Source: Cardiocondyla obscurior
Lineage: Eukaryota; Arthropoda; Insecta; Hymenoptera; Formicidae
DNA length: 64,000 nt
Reading direction: 5' to 3'
Assembly: GCF_019399895.1 (NCBI RefSeq)
Contig: NC_091885.1
Coordinates: 1,586,501 to 1,650,500, forward strand
Positions 47,821 to 61,300 of this stretch are shown in pieces. Each line of letters opens with the position of its first letter. The first letter of the stretch is position 1. The position numbers and the translations under genes were made by a program. The notes under the pieces are model-generated. The model was not told the DNA's origin, made no database searches, and saw only the letters and a list, made by a program, of their open reading frames with translations.

Positions 47821-49020
47821 TCGAAGACTCAAAGGTAACCTCACTTTACGTCGCAGCCGGTTCCTCGCGTCGGGATCGAGGACGACACGAGCGAAGATTG
47901 AAGACCCAGCGACGAATATCGCGAGTGCAAATTAATCCAGCGAATAATCGTTCGTCGCGTTTAATTTTAATCGTTTTAAAAAAAAATCGCCGCGATAATC
48001 CACCGCCGCGTCTTTCAGTCGTTCGTTTCCCGAATGTCAGTGTTAGTGATGAGTGAATTGAAGATCTTCAACGCGTCAGAATGATCCAGAATGCTGCCCA
48101 CCGAAAGAAGGAAGGAAGGACGGAAGGACAGAAAGACAGAAGGACGGAAAATCCAATCCAACCGAACAACGCAAACGTAAGTAACCCTACAACACGCAAT
48201 CAACCTTAAATCACTCAATCGTAATTATTATAAAGAAATTAATACAATAAACTAACGTTCGAATAAAATAAACGTGCGCGAAGCGCGCACTCTAATTTCA
48301 ATTATTGCTTAAAAGTCCATCCGTCCGAATACTTCCCAGCGTAATTAAATTTTCATCCCGCTTATGCCGTGGCTTTTTAAACTCGTTATTACGATGCCGT
48401 TTCGTTCGCGATAAACGTCGAATTCACCGAAAGCGAAAATAGTATTTATACAACTTGATCTTTGCGATTCTGCAAAATGTCACGAGGGTTTTTTTTTTTT
48501 CTTTTTTTCCGAGCCAGAAATTGATCGCGATACGTCGATACGAAAGTTTGTTACATCATTGCGCAACTCGTTCTAATCTTGAGAACATTAGAGGCCTCCT
48601 TTACTGCGGATGACGCGTACGCTCGGGGTTTGGTCACGAAACACATGTTGCTTCGAAATATTTACATTTGTATCATCATCAATCACGCGATGTTCTACAT
48701 TCCGAAGGCGACATTTCTCGTAAGAGAATATTCTATTGCGCAGTGATATTCCGCTTTACGCACGCACGTACACGCGTACGATACGTAACGCGGCCGTACT
48801 GTTATATTAAGATTGATCTACATAAGTCGCAGCGTTTTAATAAGTGATCGTAATCGTTAAGATTGGTCTACATTTATCGCGGTATCAGCGATAAATCTCT
48901 ATGAGGATCTGTCACGTTATTCGTAAGGGCTTTGACGATAGATAGTTCGATTAGGGCCTACCTACGTATCTCTTGGCCGTTTCCGTTTGAGATCGAAATT
49001 CGCTAAGAAACTCTTTTCAT
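47821..49020. other. Non-coding stretch with GGAA-rich tract and splice-donor-like end
   Basis: A GGAAGGA/GGACAGA-rich tract (48100-48150) is followed by CAAAC/GTAAGTAACC at 48177, a good donor match. Beyond it are AT-rich sequence and a perfect 9-bp inverted repeat at 48872-48896. No coding exon is recognised. Confidence 0.5.
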
Positions 49021-49044
49021 GTGACACCTCTCTTTGATCCGTTA

Positions 49045-49069
49045 GAAAGAGAGAGAGAGAGAGAGAGAG
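49045..49069. repeat. (GA)n microsatellite
   Basis: GAGAG array on the plus strand; first of two GA arrays within 200 bp. Confidence 0.95.
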
Positions 49070-49178
49070 TGAGAGAATCGTTGTGTTTTCCGACCTCGTG
49101 CGTGTTTCCTCTCCTCCCCTTCCCTCCGTCTCCTTACCCGCGGCAATGTGTCGCAAAAGCAATCGCGATAATAGGGAG

Positions 49179-49179
49179 C

Positions 49180-49210
<31 letters not shown>

Positions 49211-49234
49211 AGAGAAAGAAAGAGAGAGAGAAAA
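49179..49234. repeat. (GA)n-rich microsatellite
   Basis: About 13 GA units followed by imperfect GAAAGA repeats. Confidence 0.9.
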
Positions 49235-49559
49235 CGAGCGCCGGACGTAGGAGAGCAAGACGGAGCGAGAGTTGCCGAATGTCGCCGCGCGGCGGCGCGG
49301 AGAAGGGTGCGTGCGGGTGGGAGAGTGGGGATCCGCGAAGCGTTCGGCTACTCCACTAGTCTTCGTCCGTCCGTTAGCCGGTGATCTCCCACGGGTGCCA
49401 TCGGGAACCCCGCGTGCGCGTCGCGGGCACCGCTCCGTGTTAAAAATTCGCTTCTCCGGGTCCCCCCTTTCGATCTCGATTTGCCCGCGCGATCGTCCTT
49501 GGCAAACGGAAGCCGCGCGTGTCCGGTCGACGGGCGGGTCACCGGCCCGACGTCCCCCC

Positions 49560-49820
49560 GCGTCACTTCCGACCGCGATTCCCATCCGCGAGCTTTTTTT
49601 TCGCGACGGCCCCTCTCGCGTGGGAGCCTGCGCCCGTTCGCCTACAGCCGCCATTTTTGTTTTCCGGGCCCGTTTGGATTTCCCACAACAGTGCACCGCG
49701 AGAATCTGACGGCCGTGACGAGGCGAGGACACGGAGGACGACGCGGCGGAAGGAGAGGATGGAGAGAGGCCGCGGGACGACGTCGTGACAGCCGCCGTCG
49801 AAAACCGTCACGGAGCCCAG
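49560..49820 (+). promoter_or_regulatory. Possible promoter and non-coding first exon with consensus splice donor
   Basis: CpG-rich sequence carries GCCGCCATTTTT at 49647-49658 (YY1/Pho-type word) and ends CCCAG/GTACGTG, with the donor at 49821. GA arrays lie 330-515 bp upstream. No plausible coding sequence is present, so if transcribed it would be a 5' UTR exon or lncRNA exon whose continuation lies to the right. Sequence-only inference. Confidence 0.35.
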
Positions 49821-52800
49821 GTACGTGTGCCCACATATCACGCCGTTAGAACGGAAGAATGTCCACCGCGGCGGAAATCGCGCGTGATACGCGAGCGCGA
49901 AACCCGTTGGCGAAACGCTCGCCGGAATTCCGTCACTATCCCTTCCGTTACGTCAACCCGACGTCGCAGGAAATTGATGAATCGCCGGCGAACGAGCGTG
50001 CGAAGCGAGCGGAGTAATAACGCGAGCACCAGCCGTGAGTCATATTTTTTTATTTTTTTTTTTATTATTTTTTTATTAATTTAGACGGCGCCGCTGCCGT
50101 GTATTTAAGCGAAACGATTTTTTTTGCTCGTCGTATTTTTAAGACGACGCGTCCTGCACGGGTGTCGCCTAGAAATTTACGGTAAATCATCTCGCGCCTC
50201 GGTATTTATTGTGCGTTTAATATTTTGAACAATTGCCACGGAGAGGCGGCGTAGAAGTCGACACGTCGATGCTCGCACGTCCATCGAACGGAAAACAACA
50301 GAAGTCGACACGTCACGGAACTAAATGTTGTTGACAGCCGCGCGAGCTGGTCTTACACGATCTTATAGCTTGAAATCGTTCCCCGTCTAAGTATATAACA
50401 CGTAAGTGTGAATTGCGCCTGCTGCTCGCGCTAGTTCGCTCGCGGAACCGCGTACGACTGCGAAATACCTCGGCGAATTGGTTCACGTGATTTTTATGTG
50501 TCCGCGCTAATTGAAAACGTACAAGCTAAGAACTTGAGGAGCTTCGTAAAAAAAAAAAAAAAAAATAATACACATTTAGCTTCCCGAATATTATTTTAAT
50601 CCTTACTCGTCCACGCTTTTAAATGAAACGATAATTAATTCCGAAAAAAAAAAGAACAAAATTAATTAAAAAAAGAATTTTATTTTAAACTTTATATTCT
50701 TTGTATCGTAATACGATTTATTAAATATTTTTCGTACGCGGTATTATAAAGCCGGACGGCGGGATGGGTTACATTACCGTTTCGCGTACTCGAAAGGCTG
50801 GTAGAAATTTCAAGTGGATTTCAACGACGGTCGATAGTTTGTTTCGTTAGGTTTGTATTGTGGGTCAAGGACCCGACCGCGGGAAGAGGAGGGAGTCTTT
50901 TCGCGGGTATCGCACCCGCGGGTTATACCCTCGTAAATCGTACGTGTGTAAATGAGAATTACTAATAAGCGTAAGACCCGGCTCCGGGTAATCGAAGACA
51001 GGTGGTAGATAACGAACGTTGTCAGACACAGAAACACGTATTAAGATTCGAAGAATACGAGCTATTTGCTAATAGCCGCGTCAATTACAAGGCGGTTGCC
51101 GATTATCAGTGCGGTTCTAGGTATAGGCTGTTAGACGGATGGCTGAACGACTTCGCTCGTCGACTCTTTTGCATAACTAGGTCTTTTGTCAGCGGGTAAG
51201 TAGCGCGGCGATCCGCAGTGGAACCGCGCTCGTCGTGATAGCACGTTTTATCTCCTTTCCTACACCCTTCCCGCGAGGATTGAGCGGGTCTAGGTATCGC
51301 GAAAAGAGCCAGGTCGATTTCAATCTAAATTTTGACTCCTCGGCGAGAAAAGGGACGGAGATCTCGTTCTAAGCGAGCCGGGTCAATAGTTTTTTAATTA
51401 TCGTTGGGCATTTCTATCGAGTGCTCGGCACGCGATCGTCGGGAAAAAAAATTGAACTTGAAGCAGATTCATATCGGGAGGGAATAATTTTTTTTTTTTC
51501 TCTTCCTCCGCTCGTGTCGATTTAAAGGACCCGTCGTGGAAAAATGAGTGCATAGTCGCGGGACAAGTTCGGCGGCACGAGGGACGGTTTCGCGCGGCGT
51601 GCCAGCGATTACGGCGAGCGGTTGCCTTTATTTTAGACGGGGCCGGCCGTCGATCGAACAGTAGCTTCCGATGTTCCTCGAGCGAGGAGAATTAACAACT
51701 CCGACATTCAAGCGTCCGTGAAGAACGAGCGATGAAGATCGAAGAGGTGAACGCACTGGCGCGAAATTTACGTTCAGGTATGCGCGTGTGTGCCGGGTGC
51801 GATACGCACGTGCGCGCCCGCTCGCGCGCGAACGATACGTATGCCGATGCGTGCGTTGGATCCGTTTGATCTTCGCGAATGGAGCGAGCGAATCCGCGTA
51901 TCATTAAATAGATAACGGCCATAAATTCGGCCGGGTTACATAAAGACGCGCAAAAGTGCGCGTTAAGGTCCGACCGTTCTATTTCTGTGCCGGCGACCGG
52001 GGCGCGTTCTAAAACAGTGGCTCTCAATTGCATTCTCTCGTCTTTGCCGTCGTGGCCGGAAGTCCGGTCTTGCCTACTTTCGTTACCGTAATCGCTGAGC
52101 GATATCGCGACAAGAAGGGGCTCCCGTGAAAAATTTCCATGGAAAAGTCGGGCGGCGTGTTCTGGAGATTGTTCGTAATCGTTCGAATTCGATCGTAAGC
52201 GACCGGGTAATCGAACGGGACATTAATTAATATTTAATTATCATTTAAACAATTGCTCATCTTTCGGCTCGTCTCACTTATTTATCTATTTCCCGCGACA
52301 GAAGTTAACGGGAATATACCAATTGCTTAATTTTCTCGTAGCTAGAAACTAAATAACTTCATATCGGTGATATATAATAATTCTTATCGTAATCAACGTG
52401 CAATCTCACTTTTTCAATCAACGTAGCGATAGCGGGATATAATCGCTTTAAAAAAAAAAAAAAAAAAATAGAAAAAAAAATGTAGTTACGTGCGTAACTT
52501 TGATCTCGCGTACAAAAGTCAGCTGTCGCGCCGGTAGTTTCCGCGGCTCAATAAAAGCGGGCGAGCGGCCCGAGATTAGAGAACCACTGAATGAAAAGGG
52601 TACGGAATAAAACGCGTGTTCGCGGTTATCACCGCTCGCTAGGTCTGTTTGCTTTTTATCAACGTCGCGCGCGATAATTTCTTCTCCAAATTGCGAGAGC
52701 CACGGCCGGGTGACTGCGCGCTTTTTCTACGCACTCCGGCGCGATCGCGCGCAGATGCGATCGCGCGGCTATTCCCTTCTCGCTTCTGGCGTGACACAGC

Positions 52801-55323
52801 GGATTGATTGCCAATCCGACGTGTACGGGAATGATTTATTATTGGTACCGAATCTGATTTGAATAACTTTGACGAGCAAATGATTATTAGAAATTCCGAA
52901 ACGGTATTGCCGGGACGAGAGACTATCGCGATAAAAAAAAAAAAAAAATAATAAAAAAAGATAGAAAGAAAAAGAAGCAGGCTGCGTGCTCAGCCATGAG
53001 GAAAATCGTTGACGGAAATAGGAAAGACGGAGACGCGAGCGGGACGGAGACGGGAAATAGACGAGTAATATCGTGTTCTAAAGGAGACAAATATCCGCGT
53101 AAGAAGTAAAAGAATTCACGGACGCGAGAAATAGCTCGTCGCGTGAAACGAGTCCGGGGATCCACGTCGCCTTCCTCTCTTTCTCTCTCTCTCTCTTTCT
53201 CGTCATACAGATTTTTCTGCGGCGCCACATTATTGGCGTACATCCAACCGAGGCGGGCAGCCCCGTGCCTCGTCTATTTTCGTTGATTCCGATCTTCCTG
53301 AAAAGCCGGCCCGACGAAACGGGTCGCGTTTGCCCTCGATCCCTCTTGCCGCCAATGGCCATTTAACGAGCGCCGCCGCCTTGGCGGCCGTACGCGATTA
53401 ATACCGCTATAAAGATGACGATAATCATGACGAATTGGCGTCGCGCGTAACGAATGCCGCGGATAATAAAGAGGCGATACTTCGCGCCGGGCGCATCCGT
53501 CTCGCCTGCACATCCCGGCAGCTTCGAACTGTCGCGGATTCTATCTTACTTGCCGCTCTCATTCCTGACCGAGGGGGAAGGGGGGGTGGAGGCTCTTCAA
53601 AGATAGAACCGGGAACGCATACGGCAAGCTGATCGGCACGTTTGTATTCTATTAGTATTTGCTAAATGTCATTAAAACGGTAACCGGTGCAAACATTATC
53701 TTCTAGAAGAGAAATCAATACATTCCAACGGCACTCGATTATACGGTAAAATTATTCGAATACCTCGGGGGATTATCTTGATTCCGCGTCGAAAATTAAA
53801 AGCTTCCAGCGGACTAAATTGCGTTATGAAGGTAAATTACATTTTTTTTTCTCTCTTTTTTTTTCTCTTTTTTTTTCTTTTTAATCTGATTACAACTGTG
53901 GATGCTTTTACGTCAATGAAAAGTTCGATTTCATCGTCGATACGTTTTACGTTGAATTTTTAAAGCGTTTTGTGATAAACAAATAATTTATCGCGGAGCA
54001 GGAATAAGGAGTTTATTGTAGGCTTAATGAAAGCTCGTCAATTTGAGGCATTCTATGCGTAAGTCTAAGGGACGATTTTTCCAAACTCAACTTGTTCTGC
54101 CCCGGTCCAGAATTCGTCCGCTCGTTTTTTTTTTTTTTTGCGTAACCAGGAATCGTAGACGGTAATTTAGAAGAGAGACATGTCTGGAAAAATCAATAAA
54201 GATATCGAAAGGAACTATTTTCCTCGGAAGGAGCGCGCTAGCTAGTCTGTAGCCGGTCTGAGAATCGATGGCTATAATTCGCACATGTGACTCAAGCGTC
54301 TCTTCTTTCCTGTTCTCTCTTTTTCTCTCTCTCTCTCTCTCTTTTTCTTTCTGCCTGAACTCCCTCTGTTTACTTGTCCGTCTGACTATTTAAATTTTAA
54401 AATATTTTTAGAAAGCTGTCTGACGTCCTCCCTTCTCCACTTATCTCTACGCTTACGACTTCACCTCCTGTTTCCCTCGAAATAATCGATATAATTAAAT
54501 TACACTCGAATACTTTCCGATTAATGCGACGGCGATACGGGATCAAAATCGCGGATGAAGAGATTTAATCTCGCGCACCCCCGTCCAAAATCAATCTCTG
54601 CATTCCTACGGCTTTTTACCTTTTTTGTCTCTCCGCTGGCACTCTTGCCTCGATCGCTCGTTGCACGCACCAACGCTTCTCCCTCCGTGCAGCGTGCGGC
54701 ATGCAACAGGTATCCGCGCTGACGTCAGAACGTGGAGGGAAAGAGACGGAGATGCGCGACGCCCCGCCGACAAAGACGGGGCGATCGGAGCGGAGACGCG
54801 CCGGGCGGAGGAAGCGCGCGGGCCGCGAAAGAAAGAGGAAGAGAGACGAAACGCCGGGGGGGACGAGATCGCACGCACATGCGAGGGCTCGGGGGCCTGC
54901 ACATGACTCGGCCGCATCCGCCGTCTCTTTCCGTCCCGCGATTGTCCTCCCCTTCGCTTCGCCCCCCTCTTTCCTCCCCCTCGTTACCGCCCCGTTGCCC
55001 GGCGAGCTCTCCGGGCTTAACTCGAACCGAGTTGTGTCACCGCGCCGCGCCGTGTTACGAGGCTGTTATTCAACGCGCGCGCGAAAATATGCGACGGACA
55101 GCGACGTACGCGTCGACGACGGTGCGCGTACATTACCGACACACGGGAGGGCTTGATCGATCCGGAAAAGTCGAGGCCTAAGGCCTATCTTCGGATGTGA
55201 GGCACCCGGCAGGTATTACGTATAAGCGGCATCTCGAACAAAACGTCGTTTTAGTTTACTGCTTTTATTAATTTAATTAAACACGATAGTTACGCTGATG
55301 TTTTTTTTTATTTTTCTTCTTTC

Positions 55324-55354
<31 letters not shown>

Positions 55355-58300
55355 GTACTTTCGATTTTTTGGATTGAATTGAATTTGAGATCCACGAGCG
55401 CCGTTTGTGGAAATTTTTTCGAAAAAATCAACAAGTGATTTTTTTTTTTTATTTTTTTTTAGTACCGCTTTGTGCACGCTTCTCGCGTGCATACGCGCGC
55501 ATTTCCGTCGTACACGCGCGGCTCTGTTTACGAATTCCTCGAGTCTCGTCCGGCGGCACTCAAGCCCGCCGACGTGTCCGTTACTGTAATTCCGCGAACT
55601 GCTTTAACAACGTCATGAATCACGGAATGACTCCATGCGTTGTAATGTATGCGCGCAGAAACGAGAGATAACAGGCGCTGCCATTATTTTCGTATGCGAT
55701 TACTATTCCGGACGTGACGCGGCCGTGCCGTTCGTGTGAGTCGCTTCCAAACGATAGTAATGCATATCGATAACGACACAGAAGAGAATAAGGGCGGAGG
55801 TGAGTCGAATTAAGTCTGTCAAAGAGAAAAAAAAAAAAGATAAAAAAACAGTTACGCGAAAGAAACAAGATATTTAAATACGAAATTTATTAAATCCTCG
55901 AAACGGCAACCCCATCGATTAAAACTTCTCGTTCTTCATTTTATCCACAAACCCTCGTACGGTATCGTTCAAAGAAAACGTCCGATAATCCAGCGCTAAA
56001 TGGCGATCAATCGAAAATCAATCTCAGATAATCTCGCTAATAATAGATATCCACATACGTAATTAATATCGTCGGTTAAAAATATCGTGGAAAGAGAAGG
56101 AAAATGTCTCGACGAGTGTTCCACCGGGCGGTGTGTCGACTCGAGGAGGTTGTCACACAGGCAATTCGCGAACGTACACGTACACGGGATGCTGCTAAAA
56201 TCGATCCGGCTCGAGGTGCAAGTTTCGACGTTTCGCTCTATCGCGGTAACGGGCGAGAACCAGGGGGAGGCAAGGGAAGGATGGCGGAATGGAGGTCGAG
56301 GGGGGCACCTTCTTCCTTTCCGCTTGCGAACGAGCGATGTAAATCTCGCTGTCGGAGCGCAAGTTTAACAGTGCGTTCGCGTGAGAGCGACCATCTCGGG
56401 TGCATATCGGCCGCCGAGAGTAGAACGCGGTCGGGGCTCCTCGGAACAAAGCGCGTTTCGCGTGCGAGTACATGGGCCGCGTATATAGAATAGGGTACGC
56501 GTATGTACAGTAAGCGCAGCAGACCGTCCCGTCTCGTCGCGGCTCAGACCTTAATGACGTCATTATCTCTAATTAGAATTCCCATGGTGGTAACACCGTC
56601 CGCGCCGGGGGACGCCCCGTTACACCTAGGGAGAACTTCGCTCGCGTGGATAGTATCGAGTGGCTTCGCCGCGCGCCGTAACCCGCCCGAGTGTGTACCC
56701 TAGCGTGGCCCCCGACGTCTTACTTCCGGCTAAGTCTGCGGCAGACTTTTTCACCCTCCCCCTTTGAAGCGACGCGTAGGTATCCGTCCACCCTCCGGCT
56801 CGTTATCGATTTTTCCGTCGCGGAAATATCGTCCGGTGCTCGATTATCGTGAGTCAATATCGCGGAGGCGGTTATCGTCGCCGCTCATCGCGGCGTGCAC
56901 GCACCTCTCCTGTTCGTCTTTATTTTCGACGCGCCATTAAAACCTTGAACGGTCGTTAATTCAGCGGGCGCTGTCGCGGAGGTTGAAGAAGCGAAAATGT
57001 CGGTCAGGCGACGAGAGCCTTTTCTTTCGGTCTTTTTATCCGGCGATAGATCGCGTGGAACGAGCCGCCGAGCATAGTCCACGCCGGTAACGAGAATTGT
57101 GTATAGGATAAACTGCGGATGAGCAATCTGGCTGCGACCAATCGTTTGCGCGCGTCGCACGCTCGCGGTTACATCATCGAAAACGTTGTCGTCTTCCTCT
57201 ATCTGTCTGTCTTTCTTTCTTCCCCCTTCCCCGTTTCTCTCTCTCTTTCTCTCTCTCCTTGCGTAAGGGTGTTGGCGATATAAGCGGGATCACCGCGGAA
57301 AATATTCCTCCGCCTCGTTCTCTTCTCTCTCGCTGTGCGAAAATTCATCCGCGAATCGCCGCCGCCGTCGACGCGAAGGTCGCCGCGGAAATTGATTTCG
57401 GTCGCGTTCAATTCTCTCTCGTTCCATTAATTCGATCTGTAAAATACCGGGTGTCACGAGAAGAAAGAAAAACCGCCTGCCGTGCGTGTCGCGCGCGGGA
57501 AAAACCAGCGGCGGCGTGTCGGGTATCGGCGATACTCTGCGGCGAATCGAGTATCCTCCGAGTATCGCGACGCGTAATTCGAAACTTTAAAGTGCCAGGG
57601 ATTTCACCGAATTAAAATCGGTCCGAGATAATTCTCAAACTGGCACGGTTGAAAATTTCGCCGACGTTGCACGGCGATAACATTGATAAATTGCGACTTT
57701 CGGGTTTGAAATTAAATTAATAAGGATTAAATTAATAAGGAATTAAAGGAAACTGAGCATATTATCTTTACCGCCTAGAATATTTTGAGAAAAAAAAAAA
57801 GAGAGGGAGAGAGGCAGAGAAAAACGTTTTTACGGCCGCATAAATCAATGCCGGCGTGATATTTGTGCTCGCTTGAGTTTTTCACGGAACCGTGGATGAC
57901 CGACCCAATGGCGCGTCTTTGTTTTTATTATTCTCCGTATCGCCGTTCTCGGGGTCGCCTGTCGTTGGCGTCGTTTCTCTGCCAACGTCACGCGACAACT
58001 ATGTGCGCGACACACCATTCTCGGAGACGTGCGACCGGGATTGCAAAATGCCTTACGATCGTAGTTCGCCGTCTGCGTATCGTACATCGCCGGACGAAAA
58101 AGTGCGTAGTTTCGCCGTTACGTCGAATGATTTTTCAACAATCTGATTATCTGGCACCGTCAGAGACATCAAACGTAACTCCTATCAGCTTTTAACGCGA
58201 GGAAAAAAAAATTAGATATCTCTCGGAGAACTTTTTCTTTTACCGTGAGATAAACGAAATAATTTGTTAAAGTATTAAAATGATAAATCGTTAATTTCTT

Positions 58301-61300
58301 AATTACTTAGATCTTTTATAGCGTTATTAAAATTCTTTGTACTTAATTTTTACGTATAGAAATATTATATTATTACAACACGTGGTGTAATAAAATTTAT
58401 TTTTAAGTCTTTGCGGTTGCGGAAAGCCCTTGAATAGATTTCTCGCGGATAATAGAAAACCGAGACTAAAGAACTGTTCCACGAAGGTAATAGTTTCTAA
58501 TATCTCGATCGCTCCACTAATCCCGAGGTCCTAGACCTCTAAACGAGATACACGAAAGGCAGTCGCCACATCTTTGCGAAAGAGTGCAATGTGGGTCGCG
58601 AGGGACGTGGCGAGATGCCGCTGAACACGACCGTACATGAACGGTCGGAAATATCTCGCGCTAGCTACTCGCCCCGTAATATTCCTTAGCCTTCCTCCGC
58701 AGATATTTCATCTCGAGATCTTTCATCACTGTCATCGTTATCCGTGCTTTCGTGATCTTGTTTGCTCCTGCTTTGAATTATAACTACTTTAGTTCTCGCC
58801 GTGTCGAGTCATTGATGCTTCTCGGAATGATCGATATCGCAGATGAGTCATTTTCTCTAAGACGCAAATAAAAATTAAAAAAAAAAAAAAAAGAAAAAAG
58901 AAATCCTTCCCTTCTTTCGTCAATTCCACGTGATTAAAGATTCCCGAGATAGCGCCAGCGATCCAATCGAATTTCTATCGCGAACGGATTCTAAATGTCG
59001 GAGACTCCGAAATACGCAATTACGCACTTTCAAATCGTACATTTTTTTTTTTTTTTTTTTTTTAATACTTTTCCGCGACGGACGTTCGCCGCGGATTTAC
59101 CGCCGCGAATTGAGCACCGCTGGCATACTTAGACGCCGCCGCGGTTGGATCTTTAAACTTTAAAAGCCAACGCGCCGGCCGCGTAGCTATTGACGGGGCT
59201 GGACCAGGGTCCCTCTCGCCGCCACTCGTTCCGTACCCCGGGCCCCCCCTCTCGGCCGACGTCGAGGTGGCCCCTTCGAATTTTCTCCCTTCCACTTTCA
59301 CCACCTCCACCTTTCCTCGTTCCTCTCGCGTCGGCCTCTTTCTCCCGGGTTCGCGGGCACCAGCGAGTCCACCGCCGGAGTGGCCGCTTCCACCGCGATT
59401 ATGCAAAACAATTATTGCGGAATGCGGTCAGCTGTTCCCAGACGCACGCTGACGTCACGCGTTGTGCTCTTTCACCCGGGGCACGTGCTTCCCCGCGCCG
59501 TCTCCCTAGAAAAGAGCACGGCCCCGATATCCGTTGTCTAAACCGCGAGAGACGTCTTCTACGTTCCCTTCTCGCGGATGACATAACGCCGTTGACGGAT
59601 CCCGCCGAATCCCCCGCGTTACGCCGCGTACCACCGCCTAGCGTGAATACGTGAAAAAGAGACCGCCCGTGACCTAGTTCAGCGCAGGGAACATTTTCGG
59701 AAAGTTTTTTCAAGTCTTAATCCTTCGCGGCGCGACACTTCGACGACGTAGCAGATGTAACGCGATGGTAATATCGACGTCTCTGATATTTATAACGTAA
59801 ACGAAATACGATAATTTGATACCGGGCACCTCAATTTTAATGTAATACGTTAAGGTAACGCTGCATCGTGAGACCTTTATCGGGAATGTCTATATATATG
59901 CGACACACGGCAGATACGTGGACGCGTTATCTCTTTACATTGTCTGTTGATTTTAATTACGACGGCGAAAGTCGAAGAACGCGACGGCCCTAGAAAAATC
60001 TCCTCGTTGATTTAAAAATAGACGAAATCGCCGCGTCGTTTTTCTTCCGCATAATTAATCGTTATAGTATGCCAAGAGAAACGAAGTGCTTAATTGTTTC
60101 ACGATTCAGTCACGTGTTGTTTGAATTTACAAAGAGATAACAGGCATTTTATATGTTCTTTTGCTAGAATCGCGCCAGTCGTTTCCGTTCTCTGCCGAGA
60201 TAATCGGACTGCGTGCGACAGCGTTGTGCCATACTATGTTACGATCGCAATACATTGTACCTTCTAACGAGACTTATTTAAATTAGACGGAATATATGAA
60301 ACGTTCTCGAATAATAGCTGGCAAGCAAGAGAGACATTTATTCCAAATATTGATAACATCTCAAATTAAAACTGCAAATAAAATTAAAAAAAAAATGTTT
60401 TAATTAATTTTAGAAAACAGAATAAAAATCATACTAAGCTTCTAAGTATTTTAGATTAATTGTATCTTTTATAAAATCGCTAAAGCGTTTTATAACATTT
60501 TTATACTCCTTCTTCTATATCTGATATTTTATTTTATTAAAAAAAAAAAATCTCTCTTTTGCATCGAGTGCTTCTAATTATTAATATCGTAACACAATAC
60601 TGTCAAGTGCCGCATAAATTATTCGAAACGAACTTTGGAAGTTCGCGGAAAGTTGGAGGGTACCCTTCGGCGTAATATCGTCACACTTTATCCACGACAT
60701 TTCCGTTTTTATTTGCATTCGAGACACGCCTCGGCCTTGAGCGTGATACACGTGCCGAAATTACGTCGCTGCGCATTTTTAGCTCGGCGAAAATGGGCAA
60801 AATTGTTAATTTACGGCGGACAAATTGTCTCGGTGCCGACTTTTCGGTTCTTCGCAATTGGTTTTCCGTAATTCCCGTGTAAATACGCGGGTTTAAGAAA
60901 CGCGATCAATAGTGGGACTTATTACTCTTCGCGAAAATGTGCGGCTCGATAAAGTGACGAGAAGCGAAAAAGACGCGCGCCTCGTGTCTTACGTAATCTA
61001 TAGCCTTTTATTGTTCGGCGGAACAAAAATGCCTTTCAGCAGGCCAGAAGTATTAACAAATGATTTTATTTGTCGCTCGAGCATAGTACACCTACCCGCT
61101 GCGTTTAAACGATCACGGATACTAATTACCATTCAAAAAAGCACACTTGCATCACGCGCTTGGTATACAAATATTTTATCGTCGCGCAATACGGCAGACA
61201 TGTCTGTGGCATGCAGAGTTTTTGCGAAATCTTATCAAGATTAGTTTGTAATAAAAGAATCGATCACTCGAGATAAATAATATATAATCGTGCTTGGGTT

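Noticed and set aside
47065..47844. Overlapping 185-, 187- and 141-codon frames as possible repeat proteins
   Set aside because: Several frames on both strands are open at once over the tandem repeat, which points to stop-poor composition. Kept as a repeat finding, not a gene.
48962..49732. Minus-strand open frame of 256 codons, the longest in the window
   Set aside because: Its C-terminal third is Ser/Leu repeats from the GA arrays, the rest is Arg/Gly/Pro-rich from CpG-rich DNA, and other frames are open over the same bases. No domain is recognisable. I read it as promoter-like sequence.
56104..56493. 129-codon plus-strand frame starting MSRRVFHRAV
   Set aside because: The beginning looks protein-like, but it turns into Arg/Ser/Gly-rich sequence. 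A minus-strand frame overlaps it and no splice or homology support is visible.
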